From CAISIP01 sp965278985 (GTDB lineage Bacteria; Pseudomonadota; Gammaproteobacteria; Burkholderiales; Burkholderiaceae_C): a DNA stretch of 64,000 nucleotides. This document shows, in pieces, positions 34,356 to 43,952 of this stretch (position 1 is its first letter; each line of letters opens with the position of its first letter). Below the pieces are notes generated by a model. It did no database searches, had not been told where the DNA came from, and was given only the letters and a program-made list of their open reading frames with translations. Location of the stretch: positions 6,510,001 through 6,574,000 of the forward strand of contig OZ257131.1 of NCBI GenBank assembly GCA_965278985.1, written 5' to 3'. The position numbers were made by a program, and so were the translations under genes.

Positions 34356-35534
34356 ATGGACCTGAACTTCACGCCCGAAGAACTGGCCTTCCGCGACGAG
34401 GTGCGCAGCTTCCTGGCCGGCGCGCTGAGCCCGGAACTGGCGCGCAAGGTGGACAGCGGCGAGCACCTCTCCAAGGCCGACGTGGAGGGCTGGCATGCCA
34501 AGCTCAACGCGCGCGGCTGGCTGGCGAACCACTGGCCGAAGGAACATGGCGGCCCGGGTTGGACCTCTGTGCAGAAATACATCTTCGAGCACGAATGCGC
34601 CATCGCGCACGCGCCGCGCATCGTGCCTTTCGGCGTCAACATGCTGGGCCCGGTGCTCATCAAGTACGGCAACGACGCGCAGAAGAAGCATTGGCTGCCG
34701 CGCATCCTGAACGGTGACGACTGGTGGTGCCAGGGTTACTCCGAGCCGGGTGCGGGCTCCGACCTGGCGGGCGTCAAGACCTCGGCGGTGCGGGACGGCG
34801 ACCACTACATCGTCAACGGCCAGAAGACCTGGACCACGCTGGGCCAGCATGCCAACATGATCTTCTGCCTGGTGCGCACCGACCCGGCGGCCAAGAAGCA
34901 GTCGGGCATCAGCTTCCTGCTGGTGGACATGCAGACGCCGGGCATCGAGGTGCGTCCCATCATCACGCTGGACGGTGCACACGAGGTCAACGAGGTGTTC
35001 TTCACCGACGTGCGTGTACCGGTGCAGAACCTGGTGTACGAGGAGAATCGCGGCTGGGACTGCGCCAAGTACCTGCTGACCTACGAGCGCACCAACATCG
35101 CGGGTGTGGGCTTCTCCATCGCCGCGCTCGCCCGGCTAAAGGAGGCTGCTGCCCGCGTGCAGAAGAACGGCAAACCGCTGCTGGAAGACCCGCTGTTCGC
35201 CGCCCGTGTGGCCAAGGTCGAGATCGACCTGGAGAACATGAAGACCACCAACCTGCGGGTGATCGTCGCCGTGGCCGGTGGCGGTGCACCGGGCGCCGAG
35301 AGTTCGATGCTGAAGATCCGCGGCACCGTGATCCGCCAGGAGCTGACCTCGCTGCTGCGCCGCGCGATGGGGCCGGAAGCGCGTGCATTGGCCGGTGCCG
35401 ATGGCTGGCATCCGGGCGCCGAGGAAGCGCCCCTCGCGGCGTCCAGCTATTTCAATAACCGCAAGCTGTCGATCTTCGGTGGCTCGAATGAAATCCAGCG
35501 CAACATCATCTCCAAGATGATCCTCGGACTGTAA
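34356..35534 (+). CDS. Acyl-CoA dehydrogenase, large-subunit type (PimC-like)
   Basis: 392 residues from ATG 34356. It starts MDLNFTPEELAFRDEVRSFL, typical of PimC-like dehydrogenases. FAD-binding motifs YSEPGAGSDLAG and GSNEIQRNII are present. It should oxidise an acyl-CoA to the enoyl-CoA with ETF as acceptor. Its partner is the shorter dehydrogenase that follows after 11 bases. Confidence 0.92.
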   Translation: MDLNFTPEELAFRDEVRSFLAGALSPELARKVDSGEHLSKADVEGWHAKLNARGWLANHWPKEHGGPGWTSVQKYIFEHECAIAHAPRIVPFGVNMLGPVLIKYGNDAQKKHWLPRILNGDDWWCQGYSEPGAGSDLAGVKTSAVRDGDHYIVNGQKTWTTLGQHANMIFCLVRTDPAAKKQSGISFLLVDMQTPGIEVRPIITLDGAHEVNEVFFTDVRVPVQNLVYEENRGWDCAKYLLTYERTNIAGVGFSIAALARLKEAAARVQKNGKPLLEDPLFAARVAKVEIDLENMKTTNLRVIVAVAGGGAPGAESSMLKIRGTVIRQELTSLLRRAMGPEARALAGADGWHPGAEEAPLAASSYFNNRKLSIFGGSNEIQRNIISKMILGL

Positions 35535-35545
35535 GGAGAGACGGC

Positions 35546-36682
35546 ATGAACTTCACACACACCGAAGACCGCCGCATGCTGGCGGACACGCTGAACCGCT
35601 ATGTCGCCGAGCAGTACAGCATCGAGGCGCGCCACCGCGTGACCAAGTCGGCGGCGGGCTATAGCCAAGCGCAATGGCAGCAGTTCGCCGAACTCGGCGC
35701 CATCGGCGCGTTGTTCGGCGAGGCCGAGGGTGGCTACGGCGGGGCGGGCTTCGACATCGCCGTGGTCTTCGAGGCGCTGGGCCGTGGCCTGGTGGTCGAG
35801 CCACTGCTGGGTGCGGTGCTGGCTGGCAGTGCCATTGCGCAGGCCGGCAACGCGGCGCAACGCGCGCAGCTGGAGAACATCATCGATGGCAGCCGCATCG
35901 CCGCCTGGGCCCACAGCGAGCCCGGCAGCGGCTACGCGCTGGACCAGGTGGCGGCCACTGCGAGCAAGACCAGCGATGGCTGGGTGCTGAGCGGCAGCAA
36001 ATCCATGGTTTTGCAGGGCGAGGCGGCAACGCTGTTCGTGGTGTCGGCGCGCACGGGCAATGGCCTGTCGCTTTTCCTGGTGCCGTCCAATGCAAACGGT
36101 CTGTCTGTGCGGGGTTCGACCACCGTGGACGGTGGTCGCGTGGCCGAGGTCGCGCTTGCTGACGTCACCGTACCGGCCGATGCCTTGCTCGGTGTGGAGG
36201 GTGGGGCCCTGGAGACCATCGAACACGCGGTGGGCCGCGGCATCGTCGCGCTGTGCGCCGAGTCGCTGGGCGCCATGGACGTGGCGCGCCAGGCCACGCT
36301 GGAGTACCTGCAGACCCGCAAGCAGTTCGGCGTGCCCATCGGCAGCTTCCAGGCGCTGCAGCACCGCATGGCCGATGTGCTGCTGGAAATCGAGCAGGCG
36401 CGCTCGGCCGTCATCAATGCCGCCGCGGCGCTGGACAGCAGCGACCGCATCGTGCGCGAGAAGGCCTTGTCGGCGGCCAAGTTCACCATCGGCCGTGTCG
36501 GCACGCTGGTGGCCGAGGAGGCGATCCAGCTGCATGGCGGCATCGGCATGACGTGGGAACTGCCGCTGTCGCACTATGCCAAGCGGCTGGTCATGATCGA
36601 CCACCAACTGGGCGATGAAGATTTTCATCTTCAGCGCTACATCGACCTGGGGCGTGCCGGCGCCAAGGCGGAGCAGGGCTGA
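35546..36682 (+). CDS. Acyl-CoA dehydrogenase, small-subunit type (PimD-like)
   Basis: 378 residues, ATG 35546 after TAAGGAGAG. It is more divergent than its neighbour: the substrate/FAD motif reads AHSEPGSGYALDQV, and the C-terminal half has TRKQFGVPIGSFQALQHRMAD and LHGGIGMTWELPL. PimC/PimD-type pairs act together as a two-subunit enzyme. The context supports a dedicated oxidation of one class of acids. Confidence 0.92.
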   Translation: MNFTHTEDRRMLADTLNRYVAEQYSIEARHRVTKSAAGYSQAQWQQFAELGAIGALFGEAEGGYGGAGFDIAVVFEALGRGLVVEPLLGAVLAGSAIAQAGNAAQRAQLENIIDGSRIAAWAHSEPGSGYALDQVAATASKTSDGWVLSGSKSMVLQGEAATLFVVSARTGNGLSLFLVPSNANGLSVRGSTTVDGGRVAEVALADVTVPADALLGVEGGALETIEHAVGRGIVALCAESLGAMDVARQATLEYLQTRKQFGVPIGSFQALQHRMADVLLEIEQARSAVINAAAALDSSDRIVREKALSAAKFTIGRVGTLVAEEAIQLHGGIGMTWELPLSHYAKRLVMIDHQLGDEDFHLQRYIDLGRAGAKAEQG

Positions 36683-36833
36683 ACATCGTCGCCGCCAAGG
36701 TCGAGCAGGTTGCAGCGGCCTATGCCGCCACGTGCCGTGTGCTCTTGCGACACAGCGTAGACTGCGGTGGTCTGCGCTGGCCTGCGGCGAACCTGCCCGC
36801 TGCGTGCAGGCCCCCCGCGCAGCGCTCCAAGGC

Positions 36834-37580
36834 ATGATCCAGTCTCCTGACCTTTCCCTCTCCCCCCTGCTCGACGCCCGTACCGGCGCGCTGTTCCTCG
36901 ACTTCGACGGTACGCTGGTCGACCTCGCACCGCAGCCTGACGCCATCGTGATTCCCGAGGGGCTGATCCCCTTGCTGGCGGCATTGCGCGAGCGACTGGG
37001 CGGCGCACTGGCCGTGGTGTCGGGGCGGCCCATCCTGTCCATCGACGAGTTCCTGCAGCCGCTGGACCTGCCGGTGGCCGGTGTGCATGGCGCCGAGCGC
37101 CGCACCGCGGACGGCCGCCTGCTGCTGCAGCCCTCGCCGCCGCTGGAGGCCGTGGAGCACGCGGCGATGATGCTGCACCGGCAGTACCCCGACCTGATGG
37201 TGGAGACCAAGCGCGGTGCGCTGGCCCTGCATTACCGCCAGGCGCCGCACCTGGAGGCCCTGTGCCGCGACACCTTGCAGGCTGCGGTGGACGCGTCCAC
37301 CGGTGTCACGCTGCTGCACGGCAAGATGGTGCTCGAGGCCAAGTCGGCGCTCGCCCACAAGGGGCTGGCCGTGGCGGCGTTCCTGCGCGAGGCGCCCTTC
37401 GCGGGGCGCAAGCCGCTGTTCATCGGCGACGACACCACCGACGAGGCTGGCTTCTCGGTGGCACAGATGCACGGCGGCACGGGTTTGAAAGTCGGGCCGG
37501 GGTTGACCGTGGCATCGCACCGCATCTCGGGCCCCGCCGAGTTGTACCGGGCGTTGCAGGCCTGGTTGCCGCCACGCTGA
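36834..37580 (+). CDS. otsB: Trehalose-6-phosphate phosphatase
   Basis: 248 residues. The HAD motif FLDFDGTLVD at about 21-30 carries the nucleophile Asp. Motif II is VVSGRP and motif III/IV is IGDDTTDEAGF. It releases trehalose from trehalose-6-phosphate. ATG 36834 is used; an upstream in-frame ORF is non-coding in appearance. It precedes otsA with 26 bases between the stop and a TTG start. Confidence 0.95.
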   Translation: MIQSPDLSLSPLLDARTGALFLDFDGTLVDLAPQPDAIVIPEGLIPLLAALRERLGGALAVVSGRPILSIDEFLQPLDLPVAGVHGAERRTADGRLLLQPSPPLEAVEHAAMMLHRQYPDLMVETKRGALALHYRQAPHLEALCRDTLQAAVDASTGVTLLHGKMVLEAKSALAHKGLAVAAFLREAPFAGRKPLFIGDDTTDEAGFSVAQMHGGTGLKVGPGLTVASHRISGPAELYRALQAWLPPR

Positions 37581-37606
37581 CATCCGTTTTTCCGAAGGAC
37601 GCCCGT

Positions 37607-39025
37607 TTGCCCCGCCTGGTCTGTGTCTCCAACCGCATTGCCGATCCCCGCAAGACCGAGGCCGGTGGCCTGGCCGTAGCACTCTCCGGCGCGCTGCGGG
37701 CCAATGGTGGGCTGTGGTTCGGCTGGAGCGGCAAGATCCTGGAGGCCGACGGCCCCACGCCCGAGTCCACCCCCGTTCGGCAGCAGCAGGCCGGTCCCGT
37801 GGCACTGGCCACGCTGGACCTCTCGCGCGAGGACCATGCCGCCTACTACCTGGGGTACTCCAACGCCGTGTTGTGGCCGGTGTTCCACTACCGGCTGGAG
37901 CTGGCGGATTTCGACGCGGGGTATATCGACGGCTACCGGCGTGTGAACGAGCTGTTCGCGCGCAAGCTGATGCCGCTGCTGCGCGAGGACGACATCGTCT
38001 GGGTGCACGACTACCACCTGATCCCGCTGGCCAGTGCGCTGAGGGCTTTGGGCTGCCGCAACCGCATCGGCTTCTTCCTGCACATCCCGCTACCGCCGCC
38101 ACAGCTGCTGCTGGCGATCCCGGCGCACGACTGGCTGGTGCGCTCCCTGTTCGACTACGACCTGGTGGGCTTCCAGACGAAGACCGACCTGCAGAATTTC
38201 CAGAGCTACGTGGTCTCCGAAGTGCATGCCGAGGACGCCGATGGAGACGGCCGCCGCTGGCGTGCGTACGGGCGCACGCTGCGCGCCGAGGCCTTCGCCA
38301 TCGGCATCGATGTGGGCGAGTTCGAAGCGATGACCCGCGCGCAGGACGCCATGGACCTGTTCCACCGCATGCGCGAGGAATACTCGCGCCGGCAACTGCT
38401 GGTGGGCGTGGACCGGCTCGACTATTCCAAGGGCCTGCCGCACCGGCTGCGCGGCTTCCGCGAACTGCTGCGCCGCCATCCGGACAGCATCCGCAGCGCC
38501 ACGCTGATCCAGATCGCCGCGCCCAGCCGCGAGGACGTGGACGCGTACGGCGACATCCTGCGCAGCCTGGAGCGCCTCGCCGGCGCCATCAACGGCAACT
38601 ACGGCGAGCTGGACTGGATGCCCGTGCGCTACATGCACCGCGCCGTGGCGCGCAGGCGCCTGCCCGGCCTGTACCGCGCCGCGCGCGTGGCGCTGGTCAC
38701 GCCGTTGCGCGACGGCATGAACCTCGTGGCCAAGGAGTTCGTCGCGGCGCAGGACCCCGAAGACCCGGGCGTGCTGGTGCTGTCACGCTTCGCCGGTGCC
38801 TACGAGCAGCTGCACGAGGATGCCGTGGTGGTCAATCCCTACGACAGCACCACCATGGCCGACGCGATGCAGCGCGCGCTGCACATGCCGCTGGAGGAGC
38901 GTCGGCAGCGGCACCGGAACCTGCTGGCGAAGATTCGCAAGGAGGATGTGCACTGGTGGTCGCGCAGTTTCCTGGAGGAGCTGGCGGCGACGCAGGGCAT
39001 CAAGGCCTCGGCGCCGGCAGCGTGA
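37607..39025 (+). CDS. otsA: Trehalose-6-phosphate synthase
   Basis: 472 residues, TTG start at 37607 supported by GAAGGA at a proper distance and by the family start PRLVCVSNRIADPRK. No closer ATG exists. Glycosyltransferase GT20 motifs VHDYHLIPLA and GVDRLDYSKGLPHRL are present. It joins UDP-glucose and glucose-6-phosphate. The end overlaps the convergent DMT transporter by 26 bases (39000-39025). TTG may lower expression relative to otsB. Confidence 0.95.
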   Translation: MPRLVCVSNRIADPRKTEAGGLAVALSGALRANGGLWFGWSGKILEADGPTPESTPVRQQQAGPVALATLDLSREDHAAYYLGYSNAVLWPVFHYRLELADFDAGYIDGYRRVNELFARKLMPLLREDDIVWVHDYHLIPLASALRALGCRNRIGFFLHIPLPPPQLLLAIPAHDWLVRSLFDYDLVGFQTKTDLQNFQSYVVSEVHAEDADGDGRRWRAYGRTLRAEAFAIGIDVGEFEAMTRAQDAMDLFHRMREEYSRRQLLVGVDRLDYSKGLPHRLRGFRELLRRHPDSIRSATLIQIAAPSREDVDAYGDILRSLERLAGAINGNYGELDWMPVRYMHRAVARRRLPGLYRAARVALVTPLRDGMNLVAKEFVAAQDPEDPGVLVLSRFAGAYEQLHEDAVVVNPYDSTTMADAMQRALHMPLEERRQRHRNLLAKIRKEDVHWWSRSFLEELAATQGIKASAPAA

Positions 39026-39893
39026 TCCACCGCCGCACCGGATTGAAACCCGTCACCAGCATCGTCGCCACCAGCACCAGCGCAGCGCCGATCCACGAGC
39101 CCAGCGTGAAGCTCTCGCCCAGGAACACATGGCCCCAGAACACGCCGAACACGGTGGTCATGAAGGTGGAGCTGAGCGCGGCCACGGGGGTGACCAGCTT
39201 GACGATACGCATGTAGAACCAGTAGGCCAGCCCGGAGGTGAACAGGCCCATGATCAGCACCGCCCCCACCGCCTTGGGCGTGAAATGTGCCTGCGGCAGC
39301 GACCACAACGCGGGCGGCAGCAGGATCAGCGCCGCCGCCAGGTGGATGCCGAAGGTGATGGCCACCGGCTCCATGCGTTGCGTGGCGCGCTTGAGCAGCG
39401 GTGTGGCGCCGCCTGAGAGCAGGCCGCCGCCCAGCGCCACGAAGGCGGCCATGATCACGTCGTGCGTGGGCCGCAGCGGCCCCAGCTGCACCACCAGGCC
39501 CACCCCCAGGAAAGCCGTGGCGCAGCCCAGCAGCTTGGCCTGCGTGAGCGACTCCTCCTTCATCCAGGCCGAGGCGAAGCCGCCGAACAGCACCGAGGTC
39601 ACACCCAGCACGGCGCTGTAACCCGCGGGCAGGTACAGCGAGGACCAGGCGTAGAGGTAGTGCGGCCCGGCCAGGCACAACGCGCCCAGCAGCAGCAGCT
39701 CGCGCCAGTGCTCGCGGGGCCAGCGCAGGCGCAACACACGCATGATGACCATCAGCGTCAATGCGCCCAGGCCCAGGCGCAGGGCGGCGGTGAGGGCTGG
39801 TCCCAGCGCGGGTGTGGCCATGCGGGTGAAGAGGTAACCGGCGCCCCATAGGCCGGAGAGGGCGGCCAATTGCAGGAGGTGTCTCGTTTTCAT
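39000..39893 (-). CDS. DMT-superfamily (EamA) transporter 1
   Basis: 297 residues with ten predicted membrane helices in two EamA repeats (about 10-140 and 155-290). The first helix is LLQLAALSGLWGAGYLFTRMATPALGPAL. EamA proteins export metabolites or amino acids; the substrate is unknown. It is the downstream member of a tandem pair with the gene at 39922 and overlaps the otsA end convergently. Confidence 0.9.
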   Translation of the reverse strand: MKTRHLLQLAALSGLWGAGYLFTRMATPALGPALTAALRLGLGALTLMVIMRVLRLRWPREHWRELLLLGALCLAGPHYLYAWSSLYLPAGYSAVLGVTSVLFGGFASAWMKEESLTQAKLLGCATAFLGVGLVVQLGPLRPTHDVIMAAFVALGGGLLSGGATPLLKRATQRMEPVAITFGIHLAAALILLPPALWSLPQAHFTPKAVGAVLIMGLFTSGLAYWFYMRIVKLVTPVAALSSTFMTTVFGVFWGHVFLGESFTLGSWIGAALVLVATMLVTGFNPVRRWITLPAPRP

Positions 39894-39921
39894 CGGAGGA
39901 GGAGTCGGAGGGATCGGTGGT

Positions 39922-40830
39922 TCAGGCGGCCGGCTGTCGCCTTTTTCGCCGCAGGCGCCGCAGCGGGTCGAAGCCCATCACCAGCGCGCTGGCCAGCAGG
40001 ATCAGCGCGCCGCCCAGGTACATGCCGCTGCCCACGCTCTCGTCCAGGAACACCACGGCCCACAACACGCCGAAGCCGGTGATCAGGAAGGTGGAACTCA
40101 ATGCGGCCATGGGCGGTATGTGCTGCATCAGGCGCGCGTACATCCACCACGCGATGCCCGAGGTGGCCACGCCCATGATGGCCACGGCCCCGAGTGCGCC
40201 GGGCTCGAAGCGTGCGGTGGGAAGGTCGTAGGCGGCGCCGGGCAGCAGCATCAGGAAGGCCAGAACGTGCATCACGGCCGTCACGGCCAGCGGCTCCATG
40301 TGCAGCACGGCGCGCTTGAGCAGCGGCGTGGACCAGCCCGAGAGCGCCGAGCCCAGTGTGGCGGTCACCACGGCGATGACCAGCGTGGCGGTGGGCTCCA
40401 CCGGCCCCAGCTGCACCACCATGGCCGCGCCCACGAAGCCCAGCAGGCAGCCCAGCAACTTGCCGCCGGTGAGCACCTCCTCCTTCATCCAGGCGGAGGC
40501 CGCGGCACCAAAGATCACCGAGCTCACGTACAGGAGGGCCGCGTAGCCCGCCGGCATGTGCAGCGCGGACTGGGAGAACAGCAGGTGCGGCCCGGCCACG
40601 GCCAGCACGGACAGCACCAGCAGCTTGCGCCATTGCTCCCAGGGCCAGCGCAGGCCCAGCGCACGCATGATGGCGGCGAGCGCCAATGCCGCCATGCCCA
40701 TGCGCAGGGCCGCCAGCATGTTGGGCCCCAGGACCGGCGCGGCATAACGCGTGAACATGAACGACGACCCCCACAGGGCCGACAAACCCACCAGTTGCAG
40801 TAGATGGACCGGTTTCACGTTGCCGCGCAT
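39922..40830 (-). CDS. DMT-superfamily (EamA) transporter 2
   Basis: 302 residues from ATG 40830. Its helices closely mirror its tandem neighbour (LLQLVGLSALWGSSFMFTRYAAPVLGP; SSVIFGAAASAWMKEE; the second repeat contains GSALSGWSTPLLKRAVLHMEPLAV). The two genes are probably an old duplication. It is 28 bases from the first copy and divergent from aroE. Confidence 0.9.
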   Translation of the reverse strand: MRGNVKPVHLLQLVGLSALWGSSFMFTRYAAPVLGPNMLAALRMGMAALALAAIMRALGLRWPWEQWRKLLVLSVLAVAGPHLLFSQSALHMPAGYAALLYVSSVIFGAAASAWMKEEVLTGGKLLGCLLGFVGAAMVVQLGPVEPTATLVIAVVTATLGSALSGWSTPLLKRAVLHMEPLAVTAVMHVLAFLMLLPGAAYDLPTARFEPGALGAVAIMGVATSGIAWWMYARLMQHIPPMAALSSTFLITGFGVLWAVVFLDESVGSGMYLGGALILLASALVMGFDPLRRLRRKRRQPAA

Positions 40831-40963
40831 TGTCGTGCATGGGCGTGCCGGTCCAGGGACCCGGCGGCGACCGTTGCTGCACAACCGGCGACAATGCGGG
40901 GCCATCGCTGGCGCCATGGATTCGTCCGGTGCGCCGTTCTGCCGTCATACCCTCGCCGATTCC

Positions 40964-41803
40964 ATGAGTTCCCATCCCTATGTGCTGGCCGGTGTCCTGG
41001 GCTGGCCCGTCAAGCACTCCCGCTCGCCCCTGATGCACAACCACTGGATCCGCCAACACGGGCTCCAGGGCGCCTATGTGCTGTTGCCGGCGGCGCCCGA
41101 GTCCCTGCAGGACGCGCTGCGCGGCCTGCCCGCCCTGGGCTTCGCGGGCTGCAATGTGACCATCCCGCACAAGGTCGCGGCCATGCGCCTGGTGGACCAG
41201 GTGGACCCGGTCGCGCGCCGCATGGGCGCCATCAACACCATCGTGGTCCAGCCCGACGGATCGCTGCACGGCTTCAACAATGACGGTTATGGCTACATCG
41301 AGAGCCTGCTGGAACAGTGCCCTGACTGGCGTGGCGAGGCCGGGCCGGTCGTGGTGATGGGCGCAGGCGGTGGCGCGCGCGCCGTGGTGGTGGCGCTGGC
41401 CGAGCGGGGTGCGCGCGAGGTGCGTGTGTGCAACCGTTCCTTCGACAAGGCGCAGGCGCTCGCGCAGGAGTTCGGCGCCCCCGTGCGCGCCGTGCCGTGG
41501 GAGCAACGCCACGAGGCCCTGCATGACGCGACGCTGCTGGTCAACACCACGAGCCAGGGCATGACGGGCCAGGCGCCGCTGGACCTGGCGCTGGACACGC
41601 TGCCCGCGCGTGCCATCGTCTCCGACCTGGTCTACGTGCCGCTGGCCACGCCGCTGCTCGAGGCCGCCCGCCAACGCGGCCACCGCACCGTGGACGGACT
41701 GGGCATGCTGATGCACCAGGCCCGGCCGGCCTTCCAGGCCTGGTTCGGCGTGTTGCCGCAGGTCGACGCCGCGCTGCGCCGCACGCTCGAGGCGAGCCTG
41801 TGA
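40964..41803 (+). CDS. aroE: Shikimate dehydrogenase
   Basis: 279 residues from ATG 40964. Shikimate-binding residues are in KHSRSPLMHNHW, the catalytic Lys-Asp pair in NVTIPHKVAAM and GFNNDGYGY, and the NADP motif GAGGGARAVVVAL. It reduces 3-dehydroshikimate to shikimate. An ATG 16 codons earlier is possible but adds unconserved residues. Confidence 0.95.
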   Translation: MSSHPYVLAGVLGWPVKHSRSPLMHNHWIRQHGLQGAYVLLPAAPESLQDALRGLPALGFAGCNVTIPHKVAAMRLVDQVDPVARRMGAINTIVVQPDGSLHGFNNDGYGYIESLLEQCPDWRGEAGPVVVMGAGGGARAVVVALAERGAREVRVCNRSFDKAQALAQEFGAPVRAVPWEQRHEALHDATLLVNTTSQGMTGQAPLDLALDTLPARAIVSDLVYVPLATPLLEAARQRGHRTVDGLGMLMHQARPAFQAWFGVLPQVDAALRRTLEASL

Positions 41804-41827
41804 GAGCTTCGCCGCGCTGATCGCCAG

Positions 41828-43459
41828 ATGCCCCATACCCCCGCAGCACCGCCACCCCCGCCCGCGACCGAGAGCGGGACCTTCGCACCGCTGCGCGTCA
41901 AGGCCTTCCGCATGTTGTGGATCACCTGGCTCGCGGCAAACACCTCGATGTGGATGAACGACGTCGCGGCGGCCTGGTTGATGACCTCGCTGACCACGGT
42001 GCCGATCTGGGTGGCGCTGGTGCAGACGGCCTCCACGCTGCCGGTGTTCGTGCTGGGCCTGCCCAGCGGCGCGCTGGCCGACATCCTGGACCGCAAACGC
42101 TTCTTCCTGTGGACGCAGTTCTGGGTCACGGCCGTGGCCATCGTGCTGGCCGTGTGCGTGTCCATCGACGTGATCACGCCGCCGCTGCTGCTGGCGCTCA
42201 CCTTCGCCAATGGCGTGGGCCTGGCGCTGCGCTGGCCGGTGTATGCAGCCATCACCCCCGAGCTCGTGCCCCGCGTACAGCTGTCTTCCGCGCTGGCGCT
42301 CAACGCGGTCTCGGGCAATTCGGCGCGCATCCTCGGGCCGCTGCTGGCCGGCGTGCTGATCGCCAGCTTCGGCAGCGCCTACGTGTTCGCGCTCAACGCG
42401 GCGCTGGCCCTCATGTCGGCCTGGATCATCTCGCGCTGGCAGCGCACCCCCGTGCCGCAGCCGCTGGGCCGCGAACGGCTGGTCAGCGCGATGCGCATCG
42501 GTGTGCAGTTCCTGTGGCAGTCGGCGCACCTCAAGGGCGTGCTGTTGCGCATCTTCCTGTTCTTCTTCCACTCCACGGCGCTGCTGGCGCTGTTGCCGCT
42601 GGCCGCGCGCCAGCTCGAGGGCGGCAGCGCGGGCAGTTATGCGCTGCTGCTGGCCTCGATGGGGGCAGGCGCGCTGGTGGTCGCGGTGGGGCTGCTGCCA
42701 ATGCTGCGCCGGCGCTGGCCGCGCGATGCGTTGGTGTTGCGCGGCACCATCGTGCAGGCGCTCGCCATGGCCGTGGTGGCTTTCGCACCCAATGTATGGG
42801 TGGCAGTGCCTGCCATGGCCATCACCGGCATGGCCTGGATCGCCACCATCAACACGCTGAGCGTGTCTGCGCAGCTGGGCCTGCCCGACTGGGTGCGCGC
42901 ACGCGGCATGGCCATGTACCAGATGGCCATCATGGGCGCCAGCGCCTCGGGCGCGGCCTGGTGGGGCCAGGTGGCCACGGTGAGCAGCCTGCAGACCAGC
43001 CTGCTGGTGGCCGCCGTGGTGAGCATCCTGCTGATGCTGCTGGTCACGCGCCTGATGCCCGACACCCACGAGCAGGAAGACCTGCGGCCGTTCAAGAGCC
43101 TGACCGCGCCGAGTGCCGACACCCCACCCACGGCGGGCCATGTGGTGACCACCATCGAGTACCGCATCGACCCCGCACGTGCCGACGAATTCCGTGCCGT
43201 CATGCGCCTGTCGCGCAGCCGGCGGCTGCGCAGTGGGGTGCTGGATTGGGAGCTGCTGCATGACATCTCCGACCCCGGACGCTTCGTGGAGCAGATGGAA
43301 GACGAGTCCTGGGCCGACCACCTGCGCCGCTTCGACCGCATGACCGAAGCCGACGCAGAGCTGCGTGACCGCAAGAACGCCTTCCACATCGGCGATACCC
43401 CGCCACGCGCCGTGCGCTGGGTGGCCGAGTCGAGCATCCGCGGCGGAGGTGGCGCATGA
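41828..43459 (+). CDS. MFS_3 family transporter
   Basis: 543 residues. Twelve membrane helices occupy about 20-410. The C-terminal soluble tail of about 110 residues (VVTTIEYRIDPARADEFRAVMRLSRSRRLRSGVLDWELLHD...HLRRFDRMTEAD) is the extension typical of PF05977 (MFS_3, transmembrane secretion effector, EntS relatives). It may export a small metabolite. The stop overlaps slyX as ATGA. Confidence 0.9.
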   Translation: MPHTPAAPPPPPATESGTFAPLRVKAFRMLWITWLAANTSMWMNDVAAAWLMTSLTTVPIWVALVQTASTLPVFVLGLPSGALADILDRKRFFLWTQFWVTAVAIVLAVCVSIDVITPPLLLALTFANGVGLALRWPVYAAITPELVPRVQLSSALALNAVSGNSARILGPLLAGVLIASFGSAYVFALNAALALMSAWIISRWQRTPVPQPLGRERLVSAMRIGVQFLWQSAHLKGVLLRIFLFFFHSTALLALLPLAARQLEGGSAGSYALLLASMGAGALVVAVGLLPMLRRRWPRDALVLRGTIVQALAMAVVAFAPNVWVAVPAMAITGMAWIATINTLSVSAQLGLPDWVRARGMAMYQMAIMGASASGAAWWGQVATVSSLQTSLLVAAVVSILLMLLVTRLMPDTHEQEDLRPFKSLTAPSADTPPTAGHVVTTIEYRIDPARADEFRAVMRLSRSRRLRSGVLDWELLHDISDPGRFVEQMEDESWADHLRRFDRMTEADAELRDRKNAFHIGDTPPRAVRWVAESSIRGGGGA

Positions 43460-43680
43460 CAGAGCCGGTGGACCCCGAAGTCGATGCACGCATGACCGCG
43501 CTGGAGATCAAGGCCAGTTATGCCGAGGACCTGCTGGATACGCTGAACCAGACGGTGTTCGAGCAGCAGCAACAGATCGACCGGCTGCTGCGCGAGGTGC
43601 TGCAGCTGCGCGAGCAACTGGCGTCTTCAGGACAGGGGCCGGGGGCTGCACAGCGTGACGAGCGGCCACCGCACTATTGA
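43456..43680 (+). CDS. slyX: SlyX-like protein
   Basis: 74 residues with the family helix VDARMTALEIKASYAEDLLDTLNQTVFEQQQQIDRLLREVLQLREQL, a coiled coil, and a short HY ending. The function of SlyX is not well defined. It overlaps the MFS gene by 4 bases. Confidence 0.9.
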   Translation: MTEPVDPEVDARMTALEIKASYAEDLLDTLNQTVFEQQQQIDRLLREVLQLREQLASSGQGPGAAQRDERPPHY

Positions 43681-43952
43681 CGGGTGTGGCGCCGGGCTGA
43701 GGGCGGCATCGTGGTCTGCGCCGCGGGTGCCGGAAAGGGTGCATCTCCATCGCGCGTGACTTGGAGTTCTGGCGGTTTCCATGGAGCCACCCGCTGCTTT
43801 TCTGGAGCTTTTATGGTCGTTCACATGACCGGGAATTGGAAGAATCACAAGGCGCCATGCGGCTTCGCGATGCATGGGGCGTCGGTGTCGTCCAGCAGTT
43901 GCCCTGTTGTGGCGCAGCACGCTGTCGCTGGGTATTGAGTTAGGCTTCAATC

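Noticed and set aside
39000..39025. Possible frameshift where otsA and the DMT gene overlap
   Set aside because: The two genes converge and both have normal C-terminal lengths; a 26-base tail overlap is sufficient explanation.
39890..43489. Minus-strand open frame of 1199 codons
   Set aside because: It covers the DMT, aroE and MFS genes in another frame or strand; composition is typical of a shadow.
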